Assembly (NCBI GenBank): GCA_028281235.1
Contig: JANQKG010000030.1
Location: 62,001-126,000 of the forward strand
DNA length: 64,000 bases
Source of the DNA: Afifellaceae bacterium
GTDB taxonomy: Bacteria > Pseudomonadota > Alphaproteobacteria > Rhizobiales > Afifellaceae
Direction: 5' to 3'
Made by a program: the position numbers and the translations under genes. This document shows, piece after piece, positions 29,888 to 39,343 of this stretch. Below the pieces are notes generated by a model. That model was not told the DNA's origin. It was given only the letters and a program-made list of their open reading frames with translations, and ran no database searches. Numbering within the stretch: position 1 is the first letter of the stretch; each line of letters opens with the position of its first letter.

Positions 29888-30060
29888 GGTTGGGCTGCGG
29901 TGGAGCCCTATCCGCAGAACATCAAAGAGCATGCCGCGGAAATGGGACGAAGCTCTAAGCGGTAAGCACGCTGGTTAACCGGACATATCGATTTTCTGAT
30001 GTATTGTGTACTTGTTGCGGCATGTTTGTCTCGCCAGGTTCTGCGTGAAGGGACGCTGCC

Positions 30061-31110
30061 ATGTCGGCTGAAACGCGTATCGGATTGGCGCTGGGAGGTG
30101 GTGGCGCGCGCGGGATGGCGCACATCCTGGTCTGCGAGGCCTTTGACGAACTCGGTATCAAGCCGGCGCTGATCGCTGGCACGTCGATCGGCGCGATCAT
30201 CGGCGCCGGCTATGCGGCGGGATTTTCCGGCAAGGAGATGCGCGACAGCTCCTGCGCCTTCTACGCCAACCGGCGGGAGGTTCTGGCGCGGCTGTGGCGC
30301 GTGCGGCCGGTGGGCTTCACGGATCTCTTGCGGCGGCGAAGCCTGACGCCGCAATTCGACGCCAACCTCATCCTTGAGACTTTCGTGCCGGGCTATGACC
30401 TTCTGCCGGAGACGTTCGAACAGCTCGCCATCCCGCTGAAGGTCGTCGCGACCGATTTCTACGCCTGGACCGAAGCGGTGATGACGCATGGTCCGCTCAA
30501 GCCGGCGATCGCCGCCTCAATTGCCATTCCGGCGGTCTTTCGCCCGGTGGAGATGGACGGCCGCGTGATGATCGACGGCGGCGCGTGCAACCCGCTGCCC
30601 TTCGACAATATCGCCGAATGCGATGTCAGCGTGGCGTGCGATGTCGCCGGCGGTCCGGCGGACATGTCCGGCAGCTCACCGGGGCTCCTGGAATGCGTGG
30701 TCGGTGCTGCACAAATCTCCATGCAATCGGTCATCCGCGAGAAGCTGAAATGGCATCAGCCGGATGTCCTGGTGCGGCCCGACATCAACGGCGTGTTCAT
30801 CCTGGACTTCCTCAAGACGCAGGAGATCCTGGAGAACAATGTCGCCTTCAAGGACGATCTGAAGCGCCGGCTCGATCACGCCATCAACACGCCGTTTGAA
30901 CTGCCCGATGCTTCAGCGCCTGGCGCGGAAGAAGGTGCGCAGCAGTTCGGACGCGGCAGCCTCACCCAGGCCGGAATAAACCTCTGGCGCATGGTGGCAG
31001 GCGGCGGCGGCAAAGAACCGGACGCCGTGGTCGACCCCGCCGGTCTTGGGGTCGGCGGCACCGTAATAGAGCCGGCGGATGCGGGCGAAGGAGATCGCGG
31101 CCGCGCATAG
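30061..31110 (+). CDS. Patatin-like phospholipase family protein (RssA-like)
   Basis: A serine lipid acyl hydrolase of the patatin family. The oxyanion loop LGGGGARG, nucleophile elbow GTSIGA (Ser near residue 42) and catalytic Asp in IDGGACNPLPFD (near residue 178) are intact. Relatives such as RssA end near residue 285-320; here a tail of about 66 residues continues past AINTPFELP, and this tail is encoded entirely on the strand opposite the end of tadA. The final 198 bases therefore overlap tadA, which suggests the original stop was lost or that the tail has no function. No signal peptide; the substrate is unknown. Confidence 0.88.
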   Translation: MSAETRIGLALGGGGARGMAHILVCEAFDELGIKPALIAGTSIGAIIGAGYAAGFSGKEMRDSSCAFYANRREVLARLWRVRPVGFTDLLRRRSLTPQFDANLILETFVPGYDLLPETFEQLAIPLKVVATDFYAWTEAVMTHGPLKPAIAASIAIPAVFRPVEMDGRVMIDGGACNPLPFDNIAECDVSVACDVAGGPADMSGSSPGLLECVVGAAQISMQSVIREKLKWHQPDVLVRPDINGVFILDFLKTQEILENNVAFKDDLKRRLDHAINTPFELPDASAPGAEEGAQQFGRGSLTQAGINLWRMVAGGGGKEPDAVVDPAGLGVGGTVIEPADAGEGDRGRA

Positions 31111-31365
31111 CGTGCACGGCTCCAGCGTCACGTAGAGGTCGCACGCGGCAAGCCGCTCGTTCCCAAGCTCTTCCGACGCCCTGCGGATCACCAAAATCTC
31201 AGCATGGGCGGTCACGTCGTTGAGTTCGCGCGTGCGGTTGCCCGCGGCAGCCAGCACCTTGCCGTCGCGGACCAGAACAGCACCGACAGGGACCTCGCCG
31301 CGCGCGCCGGCGGCCTTCGCCTCCGCCAGCGCCTGCTGCATGAAGTCCGGACGGCTGGTGCTCAT
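30913..31365 (-). CDS. tadA: tRNA-specific adenosine deaminase (A34 to inosine)
   Basis: TadA deaminates adenosine 34 of tRNA-Arg(ACG) to inosine. From ATG 31365 (150 residues) the zinc and catalytic motifs are HAE at 54-56 (TAHAEILVI) and PCxxC at 83-87 (LEPCTLCAAAIS), plus GEVPVGAVLVRDG and the RLYYGAADPKTGG loop. The open frame to 31494 lies upstream of the family start. It is convergent with the patatin gene, whose last 66 codons are antisense to tadA codons near the C-terminus, and divergent from the pseudouridine synthase gene with only 36 bases between start codons. Confidence 0.95.
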   Translation of the reverse strand: MSTSRPDFMQQALAEAKAAGARGEVPVGAVLVRDGKVLAAAGNRTRELNDVTAHAEILVIRRASEELGNERLAACDLYVTLEPCTLCAAAISFARIRRLYYGAADPKTGGVDHGVRFFAAAACHHAPEVYSGLGEAAASELLRTFFRARR

Positions 31366-31401
31366 CTCGCGTCGCGTCGGCTCGTTTGGTATGGAGCCGC
31401 A

Positions 31402-32322
31402 ATGAGTGGCGGGGCTCAGGACAAAAAACAAGCGCGGCAAATAGCCGGCGCGACGGGCGAACGCATCGCCAAGCGGATCGCGCGGGCTGGCCATTGCTCG
31501 CGGCGCGACGCGGAGCGGCTGATTGCAGAGGGGCGCGTGCGGCTGAACGGAGCGATCATCTCATCGCCGGCGATCAACGTCACCGCTGCCGACGCCATCG
31601 ACATTGACGGCGAGCCGCTCGCCGCGCGCGAGCGCACGCGGCTGTGGCTTTTCCACAAGCCAAAGGGGCTGATGACGACCAATCGCGACCCGGAAGGCCG
31701 ACCGACGATCTTCTCAGCCTTGCCGTCGGCACTGCCGCGCGTCGTGACGGTCGGCCGGCTCGACATCAACACCGAAGGCCTGCTCCTTCTCACCAATGAT
31801 GGCGGACTGGCGCGGCAGCTTGAGCTTCCCGCCACCGGCTGGATGCGGCGCTATCGCGTGCGCGCGCATGGCACGGTGGAGCAGCCCGCACTTGACGCGC
31901 TGGCGCGCGGCGTCGCCATTGACGGCATGGTCTATGGCGCGATCGAGGCGGCGATCGACCGCGTGCAGGGCAGTCATGTGTGGCTGACTGTCGGCCTCCG
32001 GGAAGGCAAGAACCGCGAGGTCCGACGCGTGCTTGAGTATCTCGGGCTTGCCGTCAGCCGGCTCATCCGCGTCTCGTACGGCCCGTTTCAGCTTGGGGAT
32101 CTGGACGCCAGGGAGGTGCGCGAGGTGCGCGGGCGAGTTCTGCGCGACCAGCTCGGCGCAAAGCTTGCGCACGCCGCCGGCGTCGATTTCGACGCGCCGA
32201 TACGGGCGCCGGAGAAACCAAGCGGCAAGGCTTCAACAGGCACGCGGGCGGTGAAGACAAAACCATCCGCCAAGAGAAAGCCGCGCCGAGGCGCGCATGC
32301 GAATCGTCGGCGGGCGCCTTAA
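31402..32322 (+). CDS. Pseudouridine synthase, RsuA/RluB family
   Basis: This 306-residue enzyme has an S4 RNA-binding domain (IARAGHCSRRDAERLIAEGRV, residues about 22-70) and a pseudouridine synthase domain with the catalytic Asp in VGRLDINTEGLLLLTND. LFHKPKGLMTT and GKNREVRRVLEYLGL are typical of the RluB/RluE/RsuA group. Most alphaproteobacterial relatives with a long basic tail are RluB-like (23S U2605), and this one ends in about 45 Lys/Arg/Pro-rich residues, but the exact target is not certain. ATG 31402 was chosen; the frame upstream lies over tadA. It overlaps rsmD by 26 bases. Confidence 0.9.
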   Translation: MSGGAQDKKQARQIAGATGERIAKRIARAGHCSRRDAERLIAEGRVRLNGAIISSPAINVTAADAIDIDGEPLAARERTRLWLFHKPKGLMTTNRDPEGRPTIFSALPSALPRVVTVGRLDINTEGLLLLTNDGGLARQLELPATGWMRRYRVRAHGTVEQPALDALARGVAIDGMVYGAIEAAIDRVQGSHVWLTVGLREGKNREVRRVLEYLGLAVSRLIRVSYGPFQLGDLDAREVREVRGRVLRDQLGAKLAHAAGVDFDAPIRAPEKPSGKASTGTRAVKTKPSAKRKPRRGAHANRRRAP

Positions 32323-32872
32323 GGGACGGGCGCTCGTCGGGCCGGGGTCGAGCGCCATCCGCCCAACCAGCGACCGGCTGCGCGAGACGCTGTTCAATGT
32401 GCTCCGTCACGCGCACAACCTGCCGCAGCCGGAGACGCGGGCGCTCGACCTTTTTGCCGGGACCGGGGCGCTCGGGCTGGAAGCGCTGTCGCGCGGCGCA
32501 AGCCAGGCGCTCTTCGTGGAGACGAGCGTGGAAGGCCGCGGCCTTATCCGCTCCAACATCGAGGCGCTGGGCCTGACCGGTGTGACGCGCATCCTGCGCC
32601 GCGACGCGACCGATCTCGGCAGCGTCGGCACGATCAAGCTGTTCGATCTGGTGTTCTGCGATCCGCCCTATGGCAAGGGATTGGGCGAGACGGCGCTCGC
32701 CGCCGCTGCAAGCGGCGGGTGGCTGAAGCCGGGCGCACTTTGCGTTCTGGAGGAGCGGGCCGGCGTCGACGTCATGCTGCCGGAGGGCTTCGAGACGCTG
32801 GACCGGCGCACGGCCGGCGACAGCCAGATCGTCATTGCCGCTTGGCGGCTCTCCCTTCATCCCTCATCCTGA
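32297..32872 (+). CDS. rsmD: 16S rRNA (guanine966-N2)-methyltransferase
   Basis: RsmD methylates G966 of 16S rRNA. The 191-residue protein starts MRIVGGRLKGRALVGP, with RPTSDRLRETLFN, the SAM-binding loop LDLFAGTGALGLEALSRGA (residues about 50-69) and the catalytic NPPY-type tetrapeptide DPPY at 122-125. The last six residues (SLHPSS) and the stop are encoded inside the inverted repeat at 32853-32962, so the native end has been replaced by repeat DNA. It overlaps the preceding pseudouridine synthase gene by 26 bases, a common pairing in Rhizobiales. Confidence 0.95.
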   Translation: MRIVGGRLKGRALVGPGSSAIRPTSDRLRETLFNVLRHAHNLPQPETRALDLFAGTGALGLEALSRGASQALFVETSVEGRGLIRSNIEALGLTGVTRILRRDATDLGSVGTIKLFDLVFCDPPYGKGLGETALAAAASGGWLKPGALCVLEERAGVDVMLPEGFETLDRRTAGDSQIVIAAWRLSLHPSS

Positions 32873-32962
32873 GGTGCGTCTTTCGCCCCTTCGAGGCTCA
32901 GCGCTGCGCGCTTCGCACCTCAGGATGAGGGCGAAAGACGCCTCGAAGGACGGGATGAAGGG
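32853..32962. repeat. Nested inverted repeat between rsmD and mutL
   Basis: An inner perfect 18-bp inverted repeat (32861-32878 with 32914-32931) is enclosed by an outer 11-bp pair (32853-32863 with 32952-32962). The left arm carries the rsmD stop codon. The element lies between convergent genes and may act as a terminator for both; a dispersed CTCATCCTGAGG-type repeat is common in Rhizobiales. Confidence 0.8.
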
Positions 32963-32982
32963 GCATGCCCTGCCCGGTGGTA

Positions 32983-34785
32983 TCACCGCCGCCCAAAAAG
33001 CCGCTCTACGTCGGCGAGCTTCAGTTCCACATAGGTCGGGCGGCCGTGATTGCATTGGCCCGATTGCGGCGTCGCCTCCATCTCGCGCAGAAGCGCGTCC
33101 ATCTCCTCCGGCCGCAGACGGCGCCCAGCACGGACGGAGCCGTAACAGGCCATGGTCGCGGCGACATGGTCGAGCCGCTCCGCCAGACGCGTCGACGCAT
33201 CCCATTCGGCGAGATCGTCTGCGATGTCGCGGATGAGCGCCTTGGCGTCCAACTCGCCGAGCATGGCCGGCGTCTCCGTCACGGCCACCGCGCCCGGCCC
33301 GAAGGGCTCCACGACGAGGCCCACATCTTTCAGCTCATCGGCGCGCGCGGCGAGGCGATCAACGTCGTCGCGCGGCAGCTCGACCACTTCGGGGATGAGC
33401 AGAATCTGCCGCGCCAGGGCCTTGCCGTGAAGCCCCGCCTTGAGCCTCTCATAGACGATGCGCTCATGCGCTGCGTGCTGGTCGACAATGACCAAGCCGT
33501 CATGCGTCTGCGCGACAATGTAGTTGGCATGAAGCTGCGCGCGCGCTGCGCCGAGCGGCTGATCAAGCGCCGCTTGATCGGGTTCGGCAAGCGTGGCGCG
33601 GGCATCAGCCGACGGCCGATCGATCGTGTCGAACCCGGCCTGCGCCGGCTCGCCGAAGCCCTGAGGCGACGCCGGAGCAGGCGACGGAGCCGCCCAGCTG
33701 CCCCATGTCGCATCGCTCCTGCGGGGCGACGGCGCAGCGGCAGGCCGCAGCGCGTCGCGCGCAGCCATACCGACGCTTGGAGCGGCGCGCGCACCGTGCT
33801 CGGCCAGCGCGTCGCGGATCGCCCCGATGATCAGCCCGCGCACAAGGCCGGGATCGCGGAAGCGCACTTCAAGCTTGGCAGGGTGCACGTTCACGTCGAA
33901 CTCGGTGGGCTCCAATCCCAGAAACAGCGTCACGACGGGGAACCGGTCGCGGGCGAGCACGTCGGCATAGGCAGCGCGCAAGGCGCCGGAGAGAAGCGGG
34001 TCGCGGAGCGGCCGCCGGTTCACAAACAGGAATTGCTGCAGCGAGTTCGCGCGATTGAATGTCGGCAGTCCGGCAAGACCCGTCAGTGTGACGCCCTCGC
34101 GTTCCGCGGCAATCGGCATGGAATTCTCAACGAACGCCGCGCCGATCACGTCCGCAGCACGCCGCCGCCGGGCGCCCTCCCCTTGCTGCGGCGGGTAGTC
34201 CAGCGGCATCCGGTCGGAACCCGCCAGCGCGAAGCGCACATCAGGATGTGCCAGGGCCAGACGCCGCACCGTATCGGCGACCGCGTTCGCCTCCGCCCTG
34301 TCGGAGCGCAGAAACTTCAGCCGCGCCGGCGTGGCAAAGAAGAGATCACGCACCTCCACCTGCGTGCCCGTCGCGCGGCTCGCCGGCGCCGGCGGGCCAA
34401 GCCGGCCGGCATCAACTTCGAGCGACCAGGCATGCTCTTCTTCGGCGTGGCGCGATTGGATTGTGACCCGCGCCACTGCGCCGATCGAGGCCAGCGCCTC
34501 GCCGCGAAAACCGAGCGTGGCGACGTCATCCAACGCCTCGCCGGGAAGCTTCGACGTGCAGTGCCGCGACACGGCAAGCTCCAACTCATCGCGGCGCATG
34601 CCGGTGCCATCATCGGCGACGCGGATCAGGCTCTTGCCGCCGCCGGCCGTGACGATGTCGATGGACGCTGCGCCGGCGTCGAGCGCGTTCTCCACTAGCT
34701 CCTTCACGACGCTCGCCGGCCGCTCGACGACCTCGCCGGCGGCGATGCGGTTGATGACGTGATCCGGCAGACGGCGAATAGGCAA
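32983..34785 (-). CDS. mutL: DNA mismatch repair protein MutL
   Basis: MutL links mismatch recognition by MutS to strand removal. The 600-residue protein has the GHKL ATPase N-terminus (IAAGEVVERPASVVKELVENALDAG, DDGTGM, GFRGEALASIG) and a C-terminal dimerisation domain. It carries the endonuclease motif DQHAAHERIVYE and the zinc-associated QCNHGRPTYVEL, so it should nick DNA itself, as expected in a bacterium without MutH. The start is TTG 34785 (MPIRRLPDHVIN), supported by a GGAGGAG SD just upstream; there is no family-like ATG further in. Confidence 0.96.
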   Translation of the reverse strand: MPIRRLPDHVINRIAAGEVVERPASVVKELVENALDAGAASIDIVTAGGGKSLIRVADDGTGMRRDELELAVSRHCTSKLPGEALDDVATLGFRGEALASIGAVARVTIQSRHAEEEHAWSLEVDAGRLGPPAPASRATGTQVEVRDLFFATPARLKFLRSDRAEANAVADTVRRLALAHPDVRFALAGSDRMPLDYPPQQGEGARRRRAADVIGAAFVENSMPIAAEREGVTLTGLAGLPTFNRANSLQQFLFVNRRPLRDPLLSGALRAAYADVLARDRFPVVTLFLGLEPTEFDVNVHPAKLEVRFRDPGLVRGLIIGAIRDALAEHGARAAPSVGMAARDALRPAAAPSPRRSDATWGSWAAPSPAPASPQGFGEPAQAGFDTIDRPSADARATLAEPDQAALDQPLGAARAQLHANYIVAQTHDGLVIVDQHAAHERIVYERLKAGLHGKALARQILLIPEVVELPRDDVDRLAARADELKDVGLVVEPFGPGAVAVTETPAMLGELDAKALIRDIADDLAEWDASTRLAERLDHVAATMACYGSVRAGRRLRPEEMDALLREMEATPQSGQCNHGRPTYVELKLADVERLFGRR

Positions 34786-34910
34786 GCGGCTCCTCCGCGC
34801 GGGAGCGAATCTCCAAAGCTATCGTCGGACAATAGTGCCGGGAGGAGGAGCCGACTAGCGCTCCATCCATTCTGATCAGATCAAACTGGAGGCGCTACTA
34901 TTTTGCTGGG

Positions 34911-35165
34911 GCATGATCTTGTCCGACCTTGCTTCGCCCGCCGAAGCGCGCTTCGCGAAGGCGGGAAAGGCGGTTCCCGCTCTTCGGGATCATGAGTCTT
35001 TGATAAGGCATGATCTTATCTGAAAAGCGGTGCCCACTTTTCGGGATCATGAGTCTCTGTCGGGGCATGATCTTATCCGAAAAGCGGTGCCCACTTTTCG
35101 GGATCATGAGTCTCTGTCGGGGCATGATCTTGTCCGAAAAGCGGTGCCCACTTTTCGGGATCATG
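34911..35165. repeat. Tandem array of GATCATG palindromic repeats (57-bp period)
   Basis: Four units beginning GCATGATC and ending GGGATCATG start at about 34911, 35008, 35065 and 35122. The last three are near identical and spaced exactly 57 bases apart; the first contains an extra hairpin-like insertion (about 34927-34968). Each unit is an imperfect palindrome. The array fills most of the 382-base gap 34786-35167 between mutL and a lipoprotein gene; I see no gene in the gap. The same element occurs singly at 6528-6572. Confidence 0.88.
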
Positions 35166-35167
35166 CC

Positions 35168-35806
35168 CTAGCGCCGGCCGCCCATCAGCCAGCGGAGCCA
35201 GCCGCCGCCGCTGGAGCCGCCGGAGCCATTGATGTCCTCGAACTCCGCCGGTGCGGAAGCGGACGGCTCACGATATTCCGTCGGCGGGTCGGTCAGGAAG
35301 CGACGCTCGCTGGACCGGCCGTAACCCTCAGCCTCGGCAAGCGCCTTGCGGAACTCTTCCTGCTGCCGCTTGTTGTTGACGATCGCGTAAGGCGAGCCCT
35401 CATTCTCAATGGCCGGCGCTGAAGGCAATACGCCGACAAGTGGTTTCAGCCGGCGATATTCGGCCTGGCTGCCGCCGGCGCGCGGATCGTCGCTTTCATC
35501 GGGACGCATGGCGGCGATGCGCTCGTCGCGGCCGACCGGCCAGTCGGGCGAGGTCGCCGCGGCGGTTGCGGCCGGCGCGGGGAGCGCCTCAGCACTCGGT
35601 GGCAAAACCAGCGGCGCGCGCGGCTGGTATTCGATCTTCTCTTCCTTCCGGTCGCCCAGGAAACCGCCCGTCATCTCGCGGAACATGGCTATCTCCGGCG
35701 CTTCGCCGGTGCCATAGGTGGCGGTGGGCGAGCAGCCGGCGATCCAAGCCGGCGCGACCAGCAGGGCAAGCAGTTTCGGCGCGGTGAGACTCAACCGACG
35801 GCGCAT
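35168..35806 (-). CDS. Lipoprotein, DUF3035/BamF-like
   Basis: A 212-residue precursor with a lipobox ending WIAGC (Cys 25), so a lipid-anchored envelope protein. The mature N-terminus resembles DUF3035 proteins, the BamF component of the Caulobacter outer-membrane assembly machine: the block APEIAMF...YQPRAPLVLPPSAEALPAP has the spacing of that family. The rest is low-complexity, with Ala/Pro/Gly runs and a C-terminal GGSSGGGWLRWLMGGRR. Its place directly downstream of lspA, the lipoprotein signal peptidase, matches alphaproteobacterial DUF3035 genes. I am confident of the lipoprotein call and less so of the BamF link. Confidence 0.75.
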   Translation of the reverse strand: MRRRLSLTAPKLLALLVAPAWIAGCSPTATYGTGEAPEIAMFREMTGGFLGDRKEEKIEYQPRAPLVLPPSAEALPAPAATAAATSPDWPVGRDERIAAMRPDESDDPRAGGSQAEYRRLKPLVGVLPSAPAIENEGSPYAIVNNKRQQEEFRKALAEAEGYGRSSERRFLTDPPTEYREPSASAPAEFEDINGSGGSSGGGWLRWLMGGRR

Positions 35807-35910
35807 GGCCTAAATCCCTCGAATCCATGCCCTATAGCACGAACAGACAAGGCGGGCGACCTCTCTATGTCACGGGCCTAATGTCACGGGCCGAATGTCA
35901 GGGGTCTGTC

Positions 35911-36402
35911 TCACGTTTCCGTGGCGATTTGGGGGCGTTCCAGAAGCCAGGCGAGCACCAGCCCGATAACACCGGCGACGATCCACGTGTCGGCGAGGTT
36001 GAACACGTACCACTCGAAGCCGCCTGCATAGAACAGGAAGAGATCGGCGACGGCGCCGTGGATCACGCGGTCGATCGCATTGGAGATTGCGCCGGCCATG
36101 ATCAGGCCAAGCGAGAGCGCGGCGAGGAGGCCGCGCGTCGACCACAGCCACCAGGCGAACAAGAGCCCGCCGCCGAAACCGATGGCCGTGAGCAACCAGC
36201 GGCCGAGCTCACTCTCCTGCTGGAACAGTCCATAGCTGACGCCGCGATTCCATACCATGACGAGATCAAGGAACGGCGTGACGGCCACCCGGCCCTTCTC
36301 ATGAAGCGCGAAGGGGCCCAGCGCCCACGCTTTTGTCGCCTGGTCGACGATCACGCCAAGCGCGGCCACCGCATATCCGATCCACGGTGCGCTTTTCGCC
36401 AT
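35911..36402 (-). CDS. lspA: Lipoprotein signal peptidase (signal peptidase II)
   Basis: LspA cleaves prolipoproteins after lipid attachment, in the inner membrane. From ATG 36402 the protein is 163 residues with four helices. The catalytic aspartates are D111 (AGAISNAIDRVIHG) and D138 (YVFNLADTWIVAG), and VIDQ-type DQATKAWAL near residue 20 is conserved. The open frame upstream (to 36528) lies in ileS and is not the gene. It starts 4 bases after the ileS stop on the same strand, the standard ileS-lspA coupling. Confidence 0.96.
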   Translation of the reverse strand: MAKSAPWIGYAVAALGVIVDQATKAWALGPFALHEKGRVAVTPFLDLVMVWNRGVSYGLFQQESELGRWLLTAIGFGGGLLFAWWLWSTRGLLAALSLGLIMAGAISNAIDRVIHGAVADLFLFYAGGFEWYVFNLADTWIVAGVIGLVLAWLLERPQIATET

Positions 36403-36406
36403 TCGC

Positions 36407-39343
36407 CTATTCCGCCGCCGTCTGCCCTGCGGTGTCGAATTCACGCAGCGCTTCGGCGTCGCGCGGCGAGACATCCGGATAGTCTCGGTCGGAGCCGACA
36501 TCAGTGGAATACTTCCAGGAGCGCGCACATTTCTTGCCGCGCGCCTTCTCCACGGCGACCGCGGCGACTTCCGCCTCCTGCGGCAAGCGGAAGGCGTTGG
36601 CCGGCGCCTTCTTCAGCGGTTTGACCGTGAAGCCGGAGGTGATGCAGATATCCGCCATGTCGACGTCGTCCATGGCGGCGATGAGGGTTTCATCGGATAC
36701 GAACAGTATCGGACTGGCCTCCAGCGAGGAGCCGATGTCCTTGCGCACCCGCGCCTCCTCCAGCGCGCCCAGGACCACGCTGCGCAGCCTCAGAACGGCG
36801 TCCCACTTCGCCTCCAGCTTCTCGTCCCGCCAGGCCCGCGGCACCAGCGGAAAGAGCTCCAGGTGCACCGAATCGAGCTCGCTGCTGTGGCGCTGCACCC
36901 AGGCTTCGTCGCAGGTGAAGGGCAGGATCGGTGCAAACCAGCGCACGAGGCTGTCGAACAGCCGGTCGATCACAGTCAGCGTCGCATGACGATCACGCGA
37001 CGATTCCGGGTCGCAATAGAGCCGGTCCTTGCGAACGTCGAAATAGAATGCCGACAGGTCGACAGTCATGAAGTTGAAGAGCGCGAAATAGATGCGCTTG
37101 AAGTCGAACGCCTGGTAAGCGTCGCGAATCACGCGGTCGAGACGCGCCAGATGCGACAGCATCAGCCGCTCAAGCTCCGGCATGTCGGATTCCACGACGC
37201 GGTGTTCGGGGCGGAAATGCGCCAAGGAGCCGAGCATCCAGCGCAGCGTGTTGCGTAGCTTGCGGTAGGAATCGACGCTGGTCTTGAGGATCTCCGGACC
37301 GATCCGCGGGTCCTCCGAATAATCGATGGAGGCGACCCATAGCCTGAGAATGTCGGCGCCGGATTGCTCGATGACTTGCTGCGGCGTGATCTGGTTGCCC
37401 AGCGATTTCGACATTTTGCGGCCGTCCTCGGCCATGACGAAGCCGTGCGTCAGCACCGCTTCGTAGGGCGCGCGGCCGCGCGTCCCGCAGCTTTCAAGAA
37501 GCGAGGAGTGGAACCAGCCGCGATGCTGGTCGGAGCCTTCCAGATAAAGCGAGGCGGGCCATTTCAGGTCGGGCCGGTCTTCCAGGACGAAGGCATGGGT
37601 GGAGCCTGAATCGAACCACACATCAAGAATGTCGTTGACCTTCTCCCATTCGGCCGGGTCGTAGGTATTGCCGAGAAAGCGCTCCTTCGCGCCGTTCTCG
37701 AACCAGGCGTCGGCACCCTCCGCCTCAAAAGCGGTGACGATGCGCTGGTTTACCGCTTCGTCCTTGAGAACCTCGCCCGTCTCCAGATTGACGAAGACGG
37801 CAATCGGAACGCCCCAGGCGCGCTGACGCGACACCACCCAATCAGGGCGCGCATCGATCATCTTGTAGAGCCGGTTCTGGCCGCTCTCAGGCACGAACCG
37901 CGTCTCGACGATGGAGCGTAGCGCACGGGCGCGAAGCGTGTCGCCGGGCTCGTCGATGTCGCGGTCCATATGGATGAACCATTGCGGCGTGTTGCGGAAG
38001 ATGACCGGCTTCTTGGAGCGCCAGGAATGCGGGTATTGGTGCTTCAGCCGACCGCGCGCAATGAGCGCGCCGGCCTCCGTCAGCGCCTCGATCACTGCGG
38101 CGTTGGCGTCGCCCTTCTCACCGGACGGCGTGATGACCTGACGACCTTCAAAGCCCGGTGCGTCGACAGTGAAGCGGCCGTCGGCGTCTACGGTATAAGG
38201 GATGGCGGTGTCGACGCCGCTTCCTCCGAGCTGGGCACGGCTCGCCATCCAGATATCAAAGTCCTCGCGGCCGTGGCCGGGTGCGGTGTGGACGAAGCCC
38301 GTGCCGTCCTCCTCCGTGACGTGCTCGCCTGACAGGAGCGGCACGTCGAACAGATAGCCGCCGAGCCCGGCGGCGCGCAGGGGATGGGCGCAGACGAGCG
38401 TCTCAAAGTCGCCGGTCTCCACTTCCGAAACGCGCTGATAGTCCTCCACCCGCGCCTGCTTCATCACATCGGCGGCGAGCGCATCGGCGAGAACGAACTT
38501 GTCGCCGGCCCTGGCCCAATTGCCTTCCGGTGCAACCGTCACCTCGTAGAGCCCATAGGCGATGCGCGGCGAGTAGCAGATGGCGCGGTTGCCGGGGATC
38601 GTCCATGGCGTCGTGGTCCAGATCACAACGGAAGCGCCGCGCAGGAAGCGCGGACCCGATGTCACCGGAAACGCCACCCACACCGTGTCGGACGTGTGGT
38701 CGTGATATTCGACCTCCGCTTCCGCCAGCGCCGTCTTCTCCACAACCGACCACATGACCGGCTTGGAGCCTCGATAAAGCTGCCCGGACAAGGCGAACTT
38801 CATCAGCTCGGAGGCGATCGTCGCCTCAGCGTGGTTGTCCATCGTCGTGTAGGGGTTCTCAAAGTCGCCGACGACGCCCAGGCGTTTGAACTCTTCGGTC
38901 TGCACGCCCATCCAGTGACGTGCGAATTCGCGGCACTCGCGGCGGAACTCGTTGACCGGAACGGCGTCCTTGTCCTGGCCCTTGGCGCGATATTCCTCCT
39001 CCACTTTCCACTCGATCGGCAGGCCATGGCAGTCCCAGCCCGGCACGTAATTGGAATCGAAGCCGAGCATCTGGTGGGAGCGGGAGACGATGTCCTTGAG
39101 AATCTTGTTCAGCCCGGTGCCGAGATGGATGTGGCCGTTGGCGTAGGGCGGGCCGTCGTGGAGGATGTATTTGTCGCGCCCCTTGGCCGACTCGCGCTGC
39201 CGGCGATAGACGTCGACCTCCTCCCAGCGTTTGAGGATTTCCGGCTCGCGCTTGGGCAGGCCGGCGCGCATGGGAAAGTCCGTTTTGGGCAGGAACAGCG
39301 TCTCAGAATAGTCGCGGCCGGATGCGGCCTTCTTGTCGCTCAT
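36407..39343 (-). CDS. ileS: Isoleucyl-tRNA synthetase
   Basis: IleRS charges tRNA-Ile; 978 residues, class Ia. The HIGH motif is in [16 protein letters not shown] (near residue 66-76) and the KMSKS motif in [16 protein letters not shown]. The connective editing domain lies between ([19 protein letters not shown] region), with an anticodon-binding domain C-terminal. The C-terminus has only one Cys near the end (KKCARSW), so a full zinc finger is absent, as in many alphaproteobacterial forms. ATG 39343 fits the family N-terminus. Confidence 0.97.
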   Translation of the reverse strand: MSDKKAASGRDYSETLFLPKTDFPMRAGLPKREPEILKRWEEVDVYRRQRESAKGRDKYILHDGPPYANGHIHLGTGLNKILKDIVSRSHQMLGFDSNYVPGWDCHGLPIEWKVEEEYRAKGQDKDAVPVNEFRRECREFARHWMGVQTEEFKRLGVVGDFENPYTTMDNHAEATIASELMKFALSGQLYRGSKPVMWSVVEKTALAEAEVEYHDHTSDTVWVAFPVTSGPRFLRGASVVIWTTTPWTIPGNRAICYSPRIAYGLYEVTVAPEGNWARAGDKFVLADALAADVMKQARVEDYQRVSEVETGDFETLVCAHPLRAAGLGGYLFDVPLLSGEHVTEEDGTGFVHTAPGHGREDFDIWMASRAQLGGSGVDTAIPYTVDADGRFTVDAPGFEGRQVITPSGEKGDANAAVIEALTEAGALIARGRLKHQYPHSWRSKKPVIFRNTPQWFIHMDRDIDEPGDTLRARALRSIVETRFVPESGQNRLYKMIDARPDWVVSRQRAWGVPIAVFVNLETGEVLKDEAVNQRIVTAFEAEGADAWFENGAKERFLGNTYDPAEWEKVNDILDVWFDSGSTHAFVLEDRPDLKWPASLYLEGSDQHRGWFHSSLLESCGTRGRAPYEAVLTHGFVMAEDGRKMSKSLGNQITPQQVIEQSGADILRLWVASIDYSEDPRIGPEILKTSVDSYRKLRNTLRWMLGSLAHFRPEHRVVESDMPELERLMLSHLARLDRVIRDAYQAFDFKRIYFALFNFMTVDLSAFYFDVRKDRLYCDPESSRDRHATLTVIDRLFDSLVRWFAPILPFTCDEAWVQRHSSELDSVHLELFPLVPRAWRDEKLEAKWDAVLRLRSVVLGALEEARVRKDIGSSLEASPILFVSDETLIAAMDDVDMADICITSGFTVKPLKKAPANAFRLPQEAEVAAVAVEKARGKKCARSWKYSTDVGSDRDYPDVSPRDAEALREFDTAGQTAAE

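Noticed and set aside
32965..34698. 577-codon plus-strand open frame
   Set aside because: Antisense to mutL; no domain or start signal.
34898..35164. Minus-strand open frame encoding a four-fold repeated peptide (MIPKSGHRFSDKIMP...)
   Set aside because: It is only the translation of the 57-bp repeat array; no SD or natural protein composition.
34911..35165. Possible CRISPR array
   Set aside because: The units are contiguous copies with identical 'spacer' parts and internal palindromes; there are no unique spacers and no cas genes.
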